Shown here: positions 1 through 7,674 of the stretch, in pieces
Position numbering within the stretch: position 1 is the first letter of the stretch
Layout: each line of letters opens with the position of its first letter
Origin: Streptomyces sp. Root1304
GTDB lineage: Bacteria; Actinomycetota; Actinomycetes; Streptomycetales; Streptomycetaceae
Reading direction: 5' to 3'
Assembly: GCF_001426405.1 (NCBI RefSeq)
Contig: NZ_LMEP01000007.1
Coordinates: 826 to 64,825 of the forward strand
DNA: 64,000 nucleotides
Made by a program: the position numbers and the translations under genes
Notes under the pieces: model-generated
Told to the model about the DNA's origin: nothing
Database searches by the model: none
The model's input: the letters and a program-made list of their open reading frames with translations, nothing else

Positions 1-2
1 GG

Positions 3-86
3 CGGCTCCTACGGAAACTCTGCTGCAGCACCACCCGGATCACCGCCGTCGTCCGTGCCGTCGTCGCCCTCAAACTCGCCACCTGA
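3..86 (+). CDS. Possible 3' end of an unrecognised gene (partial)
   Basis: One frame is open from the window edge to a TGA at 84-86 and gives 27 residues ending VVALKLAT. It is basic and alanine/valine rich. There is too little sequence to assign a family. Its position beside the excisionase and integrase makes a gene of the same integrative element (replication or transposition protein) plausible. It could equally be a chance open frame. Confidence 0.2.
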   Translation, partial: RLLRKLCCSTTRITAVVRAVVALKLAT

Positions 87-112
87 TCAAGATGCAAAAG
101 GCTCACGGCCAA

Positions 113-346
113 TCAGACCGTGCGATCCACCGCCTGAGCTTCCAGCCATGCCTCTACCTCCGGCCAGCGGTAGCGCAAATAGCGGCCGACCTTGTGGGCT
201 CGCGGCCCCTGGTGTCGGTGATTCCATATGTAGACCGTATTCAGAGGTATGCCCAGGAAGTCGGCCAGCTCCTCCGCGCTCATCAAGGGACAACGGTCCC
301 CCGCGCCACTAGCGGCTTCTTCCGCACGGGCAGTGGTTCGACGCAT
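113..346 (-). CDS. xis: Excisionase-like helix-turn-helix protein
   Basis: This 77-residue protein has the single winged-helix layout of AlpA/Xis-type DNA-binding proteins: a helix-turn-helix around AEELADFLGIPLNTVY, then the wing and a tail RYRWPEVEAWLEAQ that is typical of the family. Such proteins bind arm sites near an integrase gene and bias the recombinase towards excision. The ATG at 346 has a GGAG about 7 bases upstream; a shorter start at 283 is possible. It is divergent from the integrase, with a 418-base space holding a strong dyad. Actinomycete integrative elements often have xis and int side by side on one strand, so the divergent order is worth noting. The function is inferred from fold and neighbour. 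Confidence 0.7.
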   Translation of the reverse strand: MRRTTARAEEAASGAGDRCPLMSAEELADFLGIPLNTVYIWNHRHQGPRAHKVGRYLRYRWPEVEAWLEAQAVDRTV

Positions 347-764
347 GGGCACTCCAGAACGGTTCGAAGCGGGCAGGAAAGAACCACGTGAGCGGCATTC
401 CGCCGTGGTGGCGCACGGAACGTTTGCACTAAATTCCGGCCGGACCAAACGGAGGGCCTTTCGACGAAATGCCTACGACTCTTGCGAACTCTCGAAGGAC
501 ACAGGCGAATCTTCGCTGAGGGTTCGGCGAGCCCTCGTCGAACCCTCAGCGAGCGTTCGTCTAGGTGAAATCTTCCCTACCACTCTGCACCCTTTGTCGC
601 GAAGACCCCAAGAATGCATTTGACATCTTCAGCTCACCTGGATCAACATCCAATTCACTCAGGGCGCGATGAACGGGCACACAGTTTCGCCGTCGACGAT
701 GACCCTGATTCAAGAGAGTCTACAAATAGACTCAAAGGCCCGTCGAGAACCAGGAGTTGAGTCG
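347..764. promoter_or_regulatory. Divergent xis/int control region
   Basis: No gene is supported here. GC is visibly lower than in most of the window. The region must hold the promoters of the divergent excisionase and integrase genes. It contains a perfect 14-base dyad (listed separately) and the word CGTTTGCAC at 421-429, which recurs after the integrase gene at 2095-2103. It could therefore carry arm-type binding sites as well as promoters. Confidence 0.5.
513..552. repeat. Perfect 14-base inverted repeat between xis and int
   Basis: The arms at 513-526 (TCGCTGAGGGTTCG) and 539-552 are exact reverse complements, separated by a 12-base spacer that itself contains CGAG/CTCG. No T-run follows, so it does not look like a simple terminator. 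Its position between two divergent recombination genes fits an operator, an Xis/Int arm site or a nicking/origin structure. Confidence 0.65.
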
Positions 765-2039
765 ATGCCGTACGACCGCTGGCACAAGTCGCGCCCGATA
801 GACGGGGAGTCAACCTGCAAGGAACACGGCAAAGTTCCGACGCGGGATCACGGAACGGGGAAGCGGTGGCAGGCCCGATGGCGCAACCGGGAAGATGTCC
901 AGCAGACGGAGCTGTTCCGCACCGAGGTCGAAGCCCGCAGGCATGAGATCAAGATGCGGTCCGGAGTGGACGACGGTTCATATATCAACCCTCGCGCCGG
1001 AGAGGTCAGGGTCGGTGAACTCGCCCTTACGTGGCTCAAGGGGCACGAACACAAGAATCCACGGACTTACCGACGCCACAAGGAGCGGATTCTCCTGCAT
1101 GTCGTTCCTACCGCAGTTGGGAAGATGCGCGTAAAGGACGTGAACGCCTCATCTTTGCTGGACTGGTTGCACGACCGTCGCAGGCTACTCGAAAGTTCCA
1201 CACTGCGCCTGGTCTTCGACAATCTTCGGGCTGTCTTTGACCTGGCCGTGGACGACAGCCTGATACACAAAAATCCGTGCCTCGCCAAATCGGTGCAGGA
1301 CGCCAAGCCGAAGCGAGGAGGTGGCGGCCGGGCCAATTTGACCCTCGCCTGGGAGGACACCGAGAGGATCCGTGCCGAATTGCCAGACCGTTACAAAGCA
1401 CTCGTCGACTGCGGTCGCGGCCTGGGTCTTCGGCAAGGAGAAATATTCGGCCTGTCACCAGAAGATATCGACTGGGCACATCCGGACGGCGCCATGGTGC
1501 ACGTGCAACGGCAAGTAGTCCACGACGGCTCGTTCCTCGTATACGACCTCCCCAAGGGCGGAGACGACGAGGACCCGAAGGACCGGTGGGTCGAGCTGAC
1601 CGACGACGTGGCCATCCCCCTGCGCGAGCATATGGAGAAGTACCCGCCGGTCAAGGTGACCCGACCGTGGGGCAGCAAAGGCGGCGACCCGGTCACGGTG
1701 CGGCTGATCTTCTACACCCGGGAGAAGACCGCCATTCAGTCGAATTGGTTCAACTCCTACCGCTGGAAGCCCGCCCTGGCGTCGGCCGGCCTCATCAAGC
1801 CCCTGGAGCCCGACGCGAAGGGACGACGCTGGGAGAAGTCCCGCGACGTGATGATGCACGCGCTCCGACACCTGTACGCGTCGATGATGATCAACGGCGG
1901 GGTAGACGTGTACACGCTCGCGGACCGACTCGGACACGCCGATCCCGCGTTTACCCTGCGTAAATACGTGCACCGGGTCGTGGGAGCCGGTTCCAAGGTC
2001 CGCATCGCGGTCCGGAGCGCCTACACCAGGGCCGCGTGA
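765..2039 (+). CDS. int: Tyrosine recombinase / site-specific integrase
   Basis: This 424-residue phage/ICE-type integrase catalyses attP x attB recombination. The C-terminal domain shows the catalytic set: Arg in GLRQGEIFGL, His-x-x-Arg in HALRHLYAS, the second His in GHAD, and the nucleophile Tyr in RKYVH. The N-terminal part has the AP2-like region (GKRWQARWRN) and a SAM-like core-binding domain (about residues 75-175). The ATG at 765 was chosen because AGGAG lies 8 bases upstream; an in-frame ATG at 669 would add 32 residues with no comparable signal. It is convergent with the next gene across a perfect terminator hairpin. The gene marks the end of an integrated element whose body lies to the left of the window. 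Confidence 0.95.
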   Translation: MPYDRWHKSRPIDGESTCKEHGKVPTRDHGTGKRWQARWRNREDVQQTELFRTEVEARRHEIKMRSGVDDGSYINPRAGEVRVGELALTWLKGHEHKNPRTYRRHKERILLHVVPTAVGKMRVKDVNASSLLDWLHDRRRLLESSTLRLVFDNLRAVFDLAVDDSLIHKNPCLAKSVQDAKPKRGGGGRANLTLAWEDTERIRAELPDRYKALVDCGRGLGLRQGEIFGLSPEDIDWAHPDGAMVHVQRQVVHDGSFLVYDLPKGGDDEDPKDRWVELTDDVAIPLREHMEKYPPVKVTRPWGSKGGDPVTVRLIFYTREKTAIQSNWFNSYRWKPALASAGLIKPLEPDAKGRRWEKSRDVMMHALRHLYASMMINGGVDVYTLADRLGHADPAFTLRKYVHRVVGAGSKVRIAVRSAYTRAA

Positions 2040-2056
2040 CTCCTGCACCGTTCGGC

Positions 2057-2104
2057 TTGTGCAACAACCGTGCAAGATGATCTTCGGGAGGGAGCGTTTG
2101 CACA
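2057..2104. other. Candidate integrase arm/attachment region
   Basis: Just after the integrase stop, GTGCAA words occur at 2059-2064 and 2070-2075, and the inverse TTGCACA lies at 2098-2104. TGTGCAA at 2058-2064 and TTGCACA at 2098-2104 form an inverted pair. CGTTTGCAC at 2095-2103 is repeated upstream of xis at 421-429. Clusters of short repeats next to int are typical of attP arm sites. No tRNA 3' end was recognised here, so the target and core are not defined. Confidence 0.35.
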
Positions 2105-2152
2105 GGTCAGAAGCTTTGTCTATGAGTTCAGGGACATCTGAGCCTCCGGCGC

Positions 2153-2193
2153 ACGGACGGCCCCCGCCCCGACGAGGGGTGGGGGCCGTCCGT
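2153..2193. terminator. Bidirectional hairpin terminator
   Basis: A perfect 13-base stem (2153-2165 with 2181-2193, ACGGACGGCCCCC) has an inner CCCC/GGGG extension. It lies between the convergent integrase and the PA14/FN3 gene. It should end both transcripts. Confidence 0.85.
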
Positions 2194-2231
2194 GTCACGG
2201 TGGCGCGGGCGTCACCGCCGCGTCCGTCGTC

Positions 2232-4163
2232 TCACCTCGTCCAGAAGAAGTCCTGGTAGGCGGTGTTTCCCGTGCTTCCGTAGTGGCCGATCGCGCGGAC
2301 CCACAGGTCGCAGGGGCCCGCGTAGGGGACGGAGGCCTGGATGCGGGCGGTTTCGCCCGTCGTCCTGTGCCGGCTGCCGTCCGTGCAGGAGAAGCTCCAC
2401 TCGTAGCCCGTGATGCCCTTGCCCCGGTCCGCGTCCGCCGGCTTCACGTCGACGACGACGGCGATCCGGACGTCCTGGACGACGGTCAGCACGGGCGCCG
2501 ACAGCGGCGCCGTCAGGACCGGGCGGTCGCGGACGGCCTCGGCCGTGGCGGACGGCGGGCCCTCGTTGCCGTCGGCGTCCAGGGCCACCACGTAGTAGTA
2601 CGCGCGGCCCAGCGGTGCGCCGCTGTCCGTGCCGGTGAAGGTGTACGGGTCCGTGGTGTCGACCGGCGTCCAGGCGGACGAGGTGTTCGCGCGGCGGTAG
2701 ACGCGATGGCCGGTGACGGGGTCCGGGCCGCCGGGGCGGAACGTGACCACGTTGTGGAGGTCGCTCGGGGCGGCGCCCTCCATCACGGGCGCGGGGACGG
2801 CGGCCGGGGTGGGCCGGCCGGTGCTCGCCTCCGTCGCGGTCGAGAGGTTGCCGTAGTGGTCCACGGCGCGGACCCGGTAGACCGTCTCGGCGCCGGTCCC
2901 GGCGAGGGCGTCGTGGTACGAGGTGCCGGTGACGTACTCGGGACCGTCCGGGTCCTCCTGGCCGGCCGGTGCCGCGAACACCTCGTAGCCGGCGGTGTCG
3001 GTGGTGGCCGGGGCCGTCCAGGTGATCCGGTTGCCCGCGGTGGTGCCCTGGGCGGTGAGGCCGGTGACCGGGGCGGGCGCGGTGGTGTCGGGAGCGCCGG
3101 TGGTGGCGGTCGCGGAGTACGCGGAGAGGTTGCCGGCCGTGTCGCGGGCGGCGATCCGGTAGTACTGCTGCCGGTGGAAGTCGGCGGTGAGGTCCCGGTA
3201 GGAGGCCGCGCCGGCGAGGGACTCGACGACGGTGGTCCAGGGTCCGGCCGGGGCGGCGGCGCGCTGCACGCGGTGGGTCGCGGCGCCCGCGGGAGCCGTC
3301 CAGCGTACGGTCACCGCGCTCGCCGAGACCGCGGCGGCGACGCCGGACGGGGCGGCGGGCGGAGTCCGGTCGACGGTGGCGACGGACAGATCGACGGTGC
3401 CCGCGGACTCGTGCGCGGCGCGGTCGACGGCGCGGAGCTCGTAGACGAAGGTCTGTCCGGTGGCGGGCGGCGCGTCGGTGGCGGTGGTGGCGGCGGTGCC
3501 GGTGATGACCACCGGGCGGGCGGGGAAGGCCTGTCCGGAGAGGCGTCGGTAGACGCGGTAGCCGGCGAGGTCCATCTCCTTGTTCTTCGCCCAGGCGAGC
3601 CGGGTGCGGCCGGTGGCCCTGTCGTACGCGACGGCGAAGCCGGCCGGGGTCAGGGGGCGGACCTTGTCGACGGTGGCGGAGGTGCGGGGCAGGTAGGAGA
3701 ACTTGACGTCCGCCGTGCCGGTCCAGTTCGCGAAGTCGACGCGGAGGGTGTGGCGGCCCTGCGGGATCGTCAGGTTGACCGTCCCGGCGCGGACGGTGGC
3801 CAGGTCCGTCCACACGCTGTACTTGCGGACGCCGTCGAGGTAGACGCGGACGCCGTCCCGGGCGGCGACCGACAGGGCGAAGGGGCCACCGGAGCCGAAG
3901 TCGCGGGTGACCGTCCAGCGGACGCCGAACCGGTCACGGGGCAGGCCGTAGGCGGGGGCGCCCGCCCAGCTCTCGGCGACGGCGCTGTCGCAGTCGACGC
4001 GCTTCGGGGTGCCGGTGAAGGTGGTGTTGGCGAAGTACTCCCGCTTGAAGAGCGGGGAGGCACACGTCACCGCGGCGGAGGCGGTGGGTGCGGTGGCGAG
4101 GAGTCCGCCGGCCGCGGCGAGGACCAGGGTGGTGGCCACCGCGGTCTGTCGGGCAGTTCTCAT
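2232..4163 (-). CDS. Secreted PA14/fibronectin type III repeat protein
   Basis: This 643-residue protein starts with a Sec signal peptide (MRTARQTAVATTLVLAAAGG, cleavage after TASAA). A PA14-like beta domain follows (about residues 35-165; it includes REYFANTTFTGTP and GVRVYLDGVRK). After that come about four FN3 domains with repeated YRVYRR / VYELRAVD / YYYVVALDADGN signatures. A Cys-containing C-terminal domain ends in DFFWTR. The ATG at 4163 has AAGGAA upstream and begins exactly at the signal peptide. No catalytic domain is visible, so it is likely a surface or matrix carbohydrate- or protein-binding factor. The PA14/FN3 style resembles N-terminal regions of actinobacterial RHS proteins such as the one at the right end of this window. 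The exact ligand is unknown. Confidence 0.8.
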   Translation of the reverse strand: MRTARQTAVATTLVLAAAGGLLATAPTASAAVTCASPLFKREYFANTTFTGTPKRVDCDSAVAESWAGAPAYGLPRDRFGVRWTVTRDFGSGGPFALSVAARDGVRVYLDGVRKYSVWTDLATVRAGTVNLTIPQGRHTLRVDFANWTGTADVKFSYLPRTSATVDKVRPLTPAGFAVAYDRATGRTRLAWAKNKEMDLAGYRVYRRLSGQAFPARPVVITGTAATTATDAPPATGQTFVYELRAVDRAAHESAGTVDLSVATVDRTPPAAPSGVAAAVSASAVTVRWTAPAGAATHRVQRAAAPAGPWTTVVESLAGAASYRDLTADFHRQQYYRIAARDTAGNLSAYSATATTGAPDTTAPAPVTGLTAQGTTAGNRITWTAPATTDTAGYEVFAAPAGQEDPDGPEYVTGTSYHDALAGTGAETVYRVRAVDHYGNLSTATEASTGRPTPAAVPAPVMEGAAPSDLHNVVTFRPGGPDPVTGHRVYRRANTSSAWTPVDTTDPYTFTGTDSGAPLGRAYYYVVALDADGNEGPPSATAEAVRDRPVLTAPLSAPVLTVVQDVRIAVVVDVKPADADRGKGITGYEWSFSCTDGSRHRTTGETARIQASVPYAGPCDLWVRAIGHYGSTGNTAYQDFFWTR

Positions 4164-4188
4164 GCGTTCCTTCGGTCGTGATCCTGCA

Positions 4189-4204
4189 CATGTCATGGGA
4201 CATG
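4189..4204. promoter_or_regulatory. Inverted repeat upstream of the PA14/FN3 gene
   Basis: CATGTC (4189-4194) and GACATG (4199-4204) form a 6-base dyad with a 4-base spacer, 25-40 bases upstream of the ATG at 4163. This is a suitable place for an operator overlapping the 5' leader or promoter. The regulator is unknown. Confidence 0.35.
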
Positions 4205-4271
4205 CGTGATCAAGACCGTCGGGAACGAGCCATGGTTGTACGGGGGGACGAACCGGTTCCGGCGACCCCGT

Positions 4272-5825
4272 TCACCCGCCCGGCATCATTCCCGTGCCGC
4301 CCTTGAGGCGTTCGATGTCCGAAGGGCGGACCTTGATGACGAAGAGGGCCACCAGGGCGCCGATCACGGCGAAGACGGCCGCCGTGACGAAGCCCGCGGA
4401 GACGCCGGAGGTGAGGACCTGGTCGGCCCAGGGGGGCGGGAGCTGGCCCGTCTCCGCGAAGCGGGCCTTCTCCAGGGGGCCCGCCTGGGACAGGAAGGAC
4501 GGGACCTGGGTCTCGGCCTCGTTACGGCTGGCCGTGCCGAAGACCGTGACCAGGATCGACAGGCCGAGCGAACCGCCCACCTGCTGCATGGCGTTGAGCA
4601 GGCCGGACGCGGCGCCCGACTCCCGCTGTTCGACGTTGGACAGGGCCATGATCGTCAGCGACACGAACATCAGGCCCATGCCGAGGCCGAAGACGAGGAG
4701 CGGGCCGAGGATGCTGCCCGCATAGGTGGAGTCCACCGAGGTCAGGGTCAGCCAGGAGAGGCCGACGGCCGTGAGCAGCGAGCCCGTCACCATGAAGGGT
4801 TTGGGGCCGAATCTCGGCAGCAGGTTGGACGTGAAGCCGGCGCCGACCGCGATGATCGCGCTGACCGGCAGGAACGCAAGACCCGTCGTCAGCGGGCTGA
4901 AGCCCAGCACCTGCTGCACGAACAGGGTGAGGAAGAAGAACATGCCGAAGATGGCCGCCGCGAGGCAGAGCATGATGACGTAGGTGCCCGAGCGGTTGCG
5001 GTCGGCGAACATGTGCAGCGGGGTGATGGGCTGCCGGGAGCGCCGCTCGATGAGGATGAACGAGGCGAGCAGGACGACCGCCGCGGCGAACGAGCCGATC
5101 GTGTACGGGTCGCGCCAGCCCTCCTGGGCGGCCCGGATGAACCCGTACACCAGCGCCACCATGCCGAGCGTGGAGGTGAGCGCGCCGGCGAGGTCGAAGT
5201 GGCCGGGGTGCCGCGCGGACTCCTTGACGTGGCGCGGGGTGAGGAAGGCGATGACCAGCGCGATGGGGACGTTGACGAAGAAGATCCAGCGCCAGTCGAG
5301 CCACTGGACCAGCATGCCGCCCGCGACCAGGCCGATGGCGCCGCCGCCGGCCGAGACGCCCGCGAACACGCCGAAGGCCCGGTTGCGTTCCGGGCCTTCG
5401 TCGAACGTGGTGGTGATGAGGGACAGCGAGGTCGGCGAGGCGATCGCGCCGCCGACGCCCTGGAGCGACCGGGCGGCGAGGAGTTGCCACTCGCTCTGCG
5501 CGAGGCCGCAGAAGAGCGAGGCGAGGCCGAAGAGCAGGACGCCGAAGATGAACACCCGGCGGCGGCCGAGGATGTCGCCCGCGCGCCCGCCGAGGAGCAG
5601 CAGACCGCCGAAGGTGAGCGTGTAGGCGTTGACGACCCAGGACAGGCTGGTGGTGGAGAAGTCCAGCGCGGTCTGGATGTGCGGGAGCGCGATGTTCACG
5701 ATGGTGATGTCGAGGACCACCATCAACTGACAGGACGCGATCACGAACAGGGCGATGCCCTTGCCGTCGCCGCTCTTCTTCGGCGTGGCGGTCGGTGCCG
5801 GTGTCGTCGGCTTGGGTGTACTCAT
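4272..5825 (-). CDS. DHA2-family (14-TM) drug:H+ antiporter, MFS
   Basis: This 517-residue membrane protein matches the EmrB/QacA (DHA2) branch of the major facilitator superfamily, which exports drugs against protons. Visible signatures are motif D1 in the first helix (LDITIVNIALPHI), motif A between helices 2 and 3 (GGRAGDILGRRR), and motif C-like GGAIGLVAGG in helix 5. About 14 hydrophobic helices are present. The Lys-rich C-tail ends near RPSDIERLKGG. The ATG at 5825 (MSTPKPTT) with an upstream GAGG is preferred; earlier in-frame starts would add a non-membrane leader of 20 residues. No dedicated regulator lies beside it. A dyad at 5892-5907 overlaps the likely promoter. The substrate cannot be told from sequence. 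Confidence 0.9.
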   Translation of the reverse strand: MSTPKPTTPAPTATPKKSGDGKGIALFVIASCQLMVVLDITIVNIALPHIQTALDFSTTSLSWVVNAYTLTFGGLLLLGGRAGDILGRRRVFIFGVLLFGLASLFCGLAQSEWQLLAARSLQGVGGAIASPTSLSLITTTFDEGPERNRAFGVFAGVSAGGGAIGLVAGGMLVQWLDWRWIFFVNVPIALVIAFLTPRHVKESARHPGHFDLAGALTSTLGMVALVYGFIRAAQEGWRDPYTIGSFAAAVVLLASFILIERRSRQPITPLHMFADRNRSGTYVIMLCLAAAIFGMFFFLTLFVQQVLGFSPLTTGLAFLPVSAIIAVGAGFTSNLLPRFGPKPFMVTGSLLTAVGLSWLTLTSVDSTYAGSILGPLLVFGLGMGLMFVSLTIMALSNVEQRESGAASGLLNAMQQVGGSLGLSILVTVFGTASRNEAETQVPSFLSQAGPLEKARFAETGQLPPPWADQVLTSGVSAGFVTAAVFAVIGALVALFVIKVRPSDIERLKGGTGMMPGG

Positions 5826-5891
5826 GTGGCGCCTCGGGTCCGCCGGGTGAGTGAGCCGTGGGCCGGTCAGTCCACCTTTCGACACTAAGCC

Positions 5892-5907
5892 TCACCCGAA
5901 CGGGTGA
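5892..5907. promoter_or_regulatory. Palindromic operator candidate at the MFS promoter
   Basis: TCACCCG-AA-CGGGTGA has perfect 7-base arms and lies 67-82 bases upstream of the exporter start. Exporters of this type are commonly controlled by TetR- or MarR-type repressors that bind such dyads. No such regulator is encoded next to it. Confidence 0.45.
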
Positions 5908-5956
5908 CCAGTTGATCATCGGGGGCCCGCCGGCCGGGCGTGCGCGATCCCGCAGG

Positions 5957-6370
5957 TCACGCGTGGGCCGGCTCGTCCAGGACCGCGAAACCGTCGAGTT
6001 CCACCCTGGCCTGTTCGTCCCAGAGGCGTACGACCCCGATCACCGCCATCGCCGGGTAGTCGCGGCCCGCCAACCGGCGCCAGATCCGGCCGAGTTCGTG
6101 GGCGTGGGTGCGGTAGTCCTCGACGTCGGTGGTGTAGACGGTGACCCGGGCGAGGTCGGCGGGGGTGCCTCCGGCGTGGCGGAGGGCGGTGAGCAGGTTG
6201 CCGAGGGCGGTGGTGAACTGCTCGGCCAGGGTGTCCCCCACCACCGCGCCCTCGCTGTCGAGGGCGGTCTGTCCGGCGAGGAAGACCAGCCGGCTGCCGG
6301 TCGCGGTGACGGCGTGGGAGAAGCCGGTGGGCGGGGCGAGTTCGGCGGGGTTGTGCCGGTGCAGGCTCAT
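5957..6370 (-). CDS. RidA/YjgF-family enamine/imine deaminase
   Basis: This 137-residue protein belongs to the RidA (YjgF/YER057c/UK114) family, trimeric enzymes that hydrolyse reactive enamines or imines to ketones and ammonia. Signatures are LVFLAGQTALD near the N-terminus, the central helix EQFTTALGNLLTALRHAGG and the C-terminal VELDGFAVLDE strand. In canonical RidA an Arg near the C-terminus binds the substrate carboxylate; here the equivalent region reads EQARVELDGFAV, so the match to classical RidA is partial. The ATG overlaps the stop of the acyl-CoA dehydrogenase by 4 bases (ATGA), so the two are translationally coupled. In this cluster it may remove the amino group from the enamine product of aminobenzoyl-CoA reduction (inference). 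Confidence 0.85.
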   Translation of the reverse strand: MSLHRHNPAELAPPTGFSHAVTATGSRLVFLAGQTALDSEGAVVGDTLAEQFTTALGNLLTALRHAGGTPADLARVTVYTTDVEDYRTHAHELGRIWRRLAGRDYPAMAVIGVVRLWDEQARVELDGFAVLDEPAHA

Positions 6371-7503
6371 GGGGACGGCTCCTCGCGGTGACGTGCGTAC
6401 AGCTCCTTGGCGATGATCGTGCGCTGGACCTCGGTGGCGCCCTCGTAGATCCGGGGTGCGCGGACCTCCCGGTAGAGGTGTTCGAGGAGGTGTCCGCGCT
6501 GCAGGGCGCGGGCGCCGTGGAGCTGGACGGCGGAGTCGACGACGTACTGGGCGGTCTCGGTGGCGAGCAGCTTGGCCATGGCGGAGCGCCGGGGCACGTC
6601 GGGGTCGCCCTCGTCGTAGGCGGTGGCCGCCGCGTAGACGAGCAGGCGGGCGGCCTCGGTACGGGTGGCCATCTCGGCGATCCGGTGGGCGACGGCCTGC
6701 AGGTCGGCGAGGTGTCCGCCGAAGGCGGGGCGGTCGGCGGTGTGGGCGAGGGCGGCGTCGAGGGCGGCCTGGGCCATGCCGACGGCGAAGGCGCCGACGC
6801 TGGGCCGGAAGAGGTTGAGGGTGTTCATGGCGACCCGGAAGCCCCGGTCGGGTGCGCCGAGCAGGTCCTCGGGGCCGACGGGGACGCCGTCGAAGGTGAG
6901 GGTGCCCAGGGCGTGCGGGGCGAGCATGTCGAGGGGTTCGCCGTCGAGTCCCGGCCGGTCGGCGGGGACGAGGAAGGCGGTGACGCCCCGGGAGCCGGCG
7001 CCCGGGGTGGTGCGGGCGAAGACGGTGGCGAAGTCGGCCTCGGGGGCGTTGGAGATCCACTGCTTCTCGCCGTGCAGGTGCCAGCCGCCGCGTCCGTCGG
7101 GGACGGCTTCGAGGGCGAGCGCGGCGGCGTCGGAGCCGGCGCCGGGTTCGGAGAGCGCGAAGGCGGCGACGGCCCGTCCGGCGGTGATCGCGGGGAGCCA
7201 GCGGGCCCGCTGGGCGGGGGTGCCGAAGGCCGCGACGGGGTGGCCGCCGAGGCCCTGGAGGGCGAGGGCGGTCTCGGCCTCGGTGCAGGTGCGGGCGAGG
7301 GATTCGCGGAGGAGGCAGAGGTCGAGGGCGCCGGCGTCGAAGAGCCGGGCGATCAGCCCCAGCTCGCCGAGGGCGGCGACGAGGGGGCGGTTGACCCTGC
7401 CGGGCTCGCCCTTGTCGGCGAGCGGCTTCAGGCGGTCGGCGGCGAGGCCCCGGAGCTCCGCACACCAGGTGATCTGTTCCGGTTCGAGCGAGAATGCGGG
7501 CAT
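6367..7503 (-). CDS. Acyl-CoA dehydrogenase
   Basis: This 378-residue flavoprotein has the standard family length and fold. The FAD-binding middle domain is seen in AAFALSEPGAGSDAAAL and QWISNAPEADFATVFART. The C-terminal helical bundle carries RRSAMAKLLATETAQ and the end motif RAPRIYEGATEVQRTIIAKEL. In many relatives the catalytic base is the Glu in this YEGATE segment, and it is present. It should oxidise a CoA thioester at C2-C3 and pass electrons to ETF. The ATG at 7503 opens the leftward operon, divergent from the aryl-CoA ligase, and the gene overlaps ridA by 4 bases. The substrate is probably a ring-derived acyl-CoA of the surrounding aromatic pathway. Confidence 0.92.
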   Translation of the reverse strand: MPAFSLEPEQITWCAELRGLAADRLKPLADKGEPGRVNRPLVAALGELGLIARLFDAGALDLCLLRESLARTCTEAETALALQGLGGHPVAAFGTPAQRARWLPAITAGRAVAAFALSEPGAGSDAAALALEAVPDGRGGWHLHGEKQWISNAPEADFATVFARTTPGAGSRGVTAFLVPADRPGLDGEPLDMLAPHALGTLTFDGVPVGPEDLLGAPDRGFRVAMNTLNLFRPSVGAFAVGMAQAALDAALAHTADRPAFGGHLADLQAVAHRIAEMATRTEAARLLVYAAATAYDEGDPDVPRRSAMAKLLATETAQYVVDSAVQLHGARALQRGHLLEHLYREVRAPRIYEGATEVQRTIIAKELYARHREEPSP

Positions 7504-7604
7504 GCGGTCCCTCTCCGGCACCTCAGGGCGCCCCGGCGGGGGCGCCGTCCCGCGCGTTTCGTCCCCGCGCCCTCGGGTGCCCCGCACGGCTTGTCGCGAA
7601 CAGT

Positions 7605-7617
7605 TGACTGCCGTCAC
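7605..7617. promoter_or_regulatory. TGAC-N4-GTCA operator candidate, ligase/dehydrogenase promoters
   Basis: TGACTGCCGTCAC lies in the divergent promoter region 58-70 bases before the ligase start. CGATAC follows at 7623-7628. Nearly the same block (TGACTGTCGTCAC, then CGATAC at 13937-13942) lies in front of the crotonase operon. The shared dyad at both catabolic promoters makes it a good candidate site for the PaaX-type regulator. Confidence 0.5.
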
Positions 7618-7674
7618 CAACACGATACGCTCGTGAGGCGACGGGCGACCCCACCTCGACAGGGGGACGGACTC

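Noticed and set aside
2040..2150. tRNA gene as integration target
   Set aside because: No cloverleaf or T-loop (GGTTCRAAT) sequence found next to the integrase.
2283..4181. Long open frame on the plus strand opposite the PA14/FN3 gene
   Set aside because: High-GC shadow of the real gene: Gly/Ala/Arg-rich with no domain, signal or ribosome site. The same holds for other long antisense frames over the exporter, monooxygenase, tubulin-like and antiporter genes.
6388..7674. Upstream extension of the aryl-CoA ligase frame
   Set aside because: The extra 429 residues read antisense through the acyl-CoA dehydrogenase; the ATG at 7675 with AGGGGGA is the proper start.
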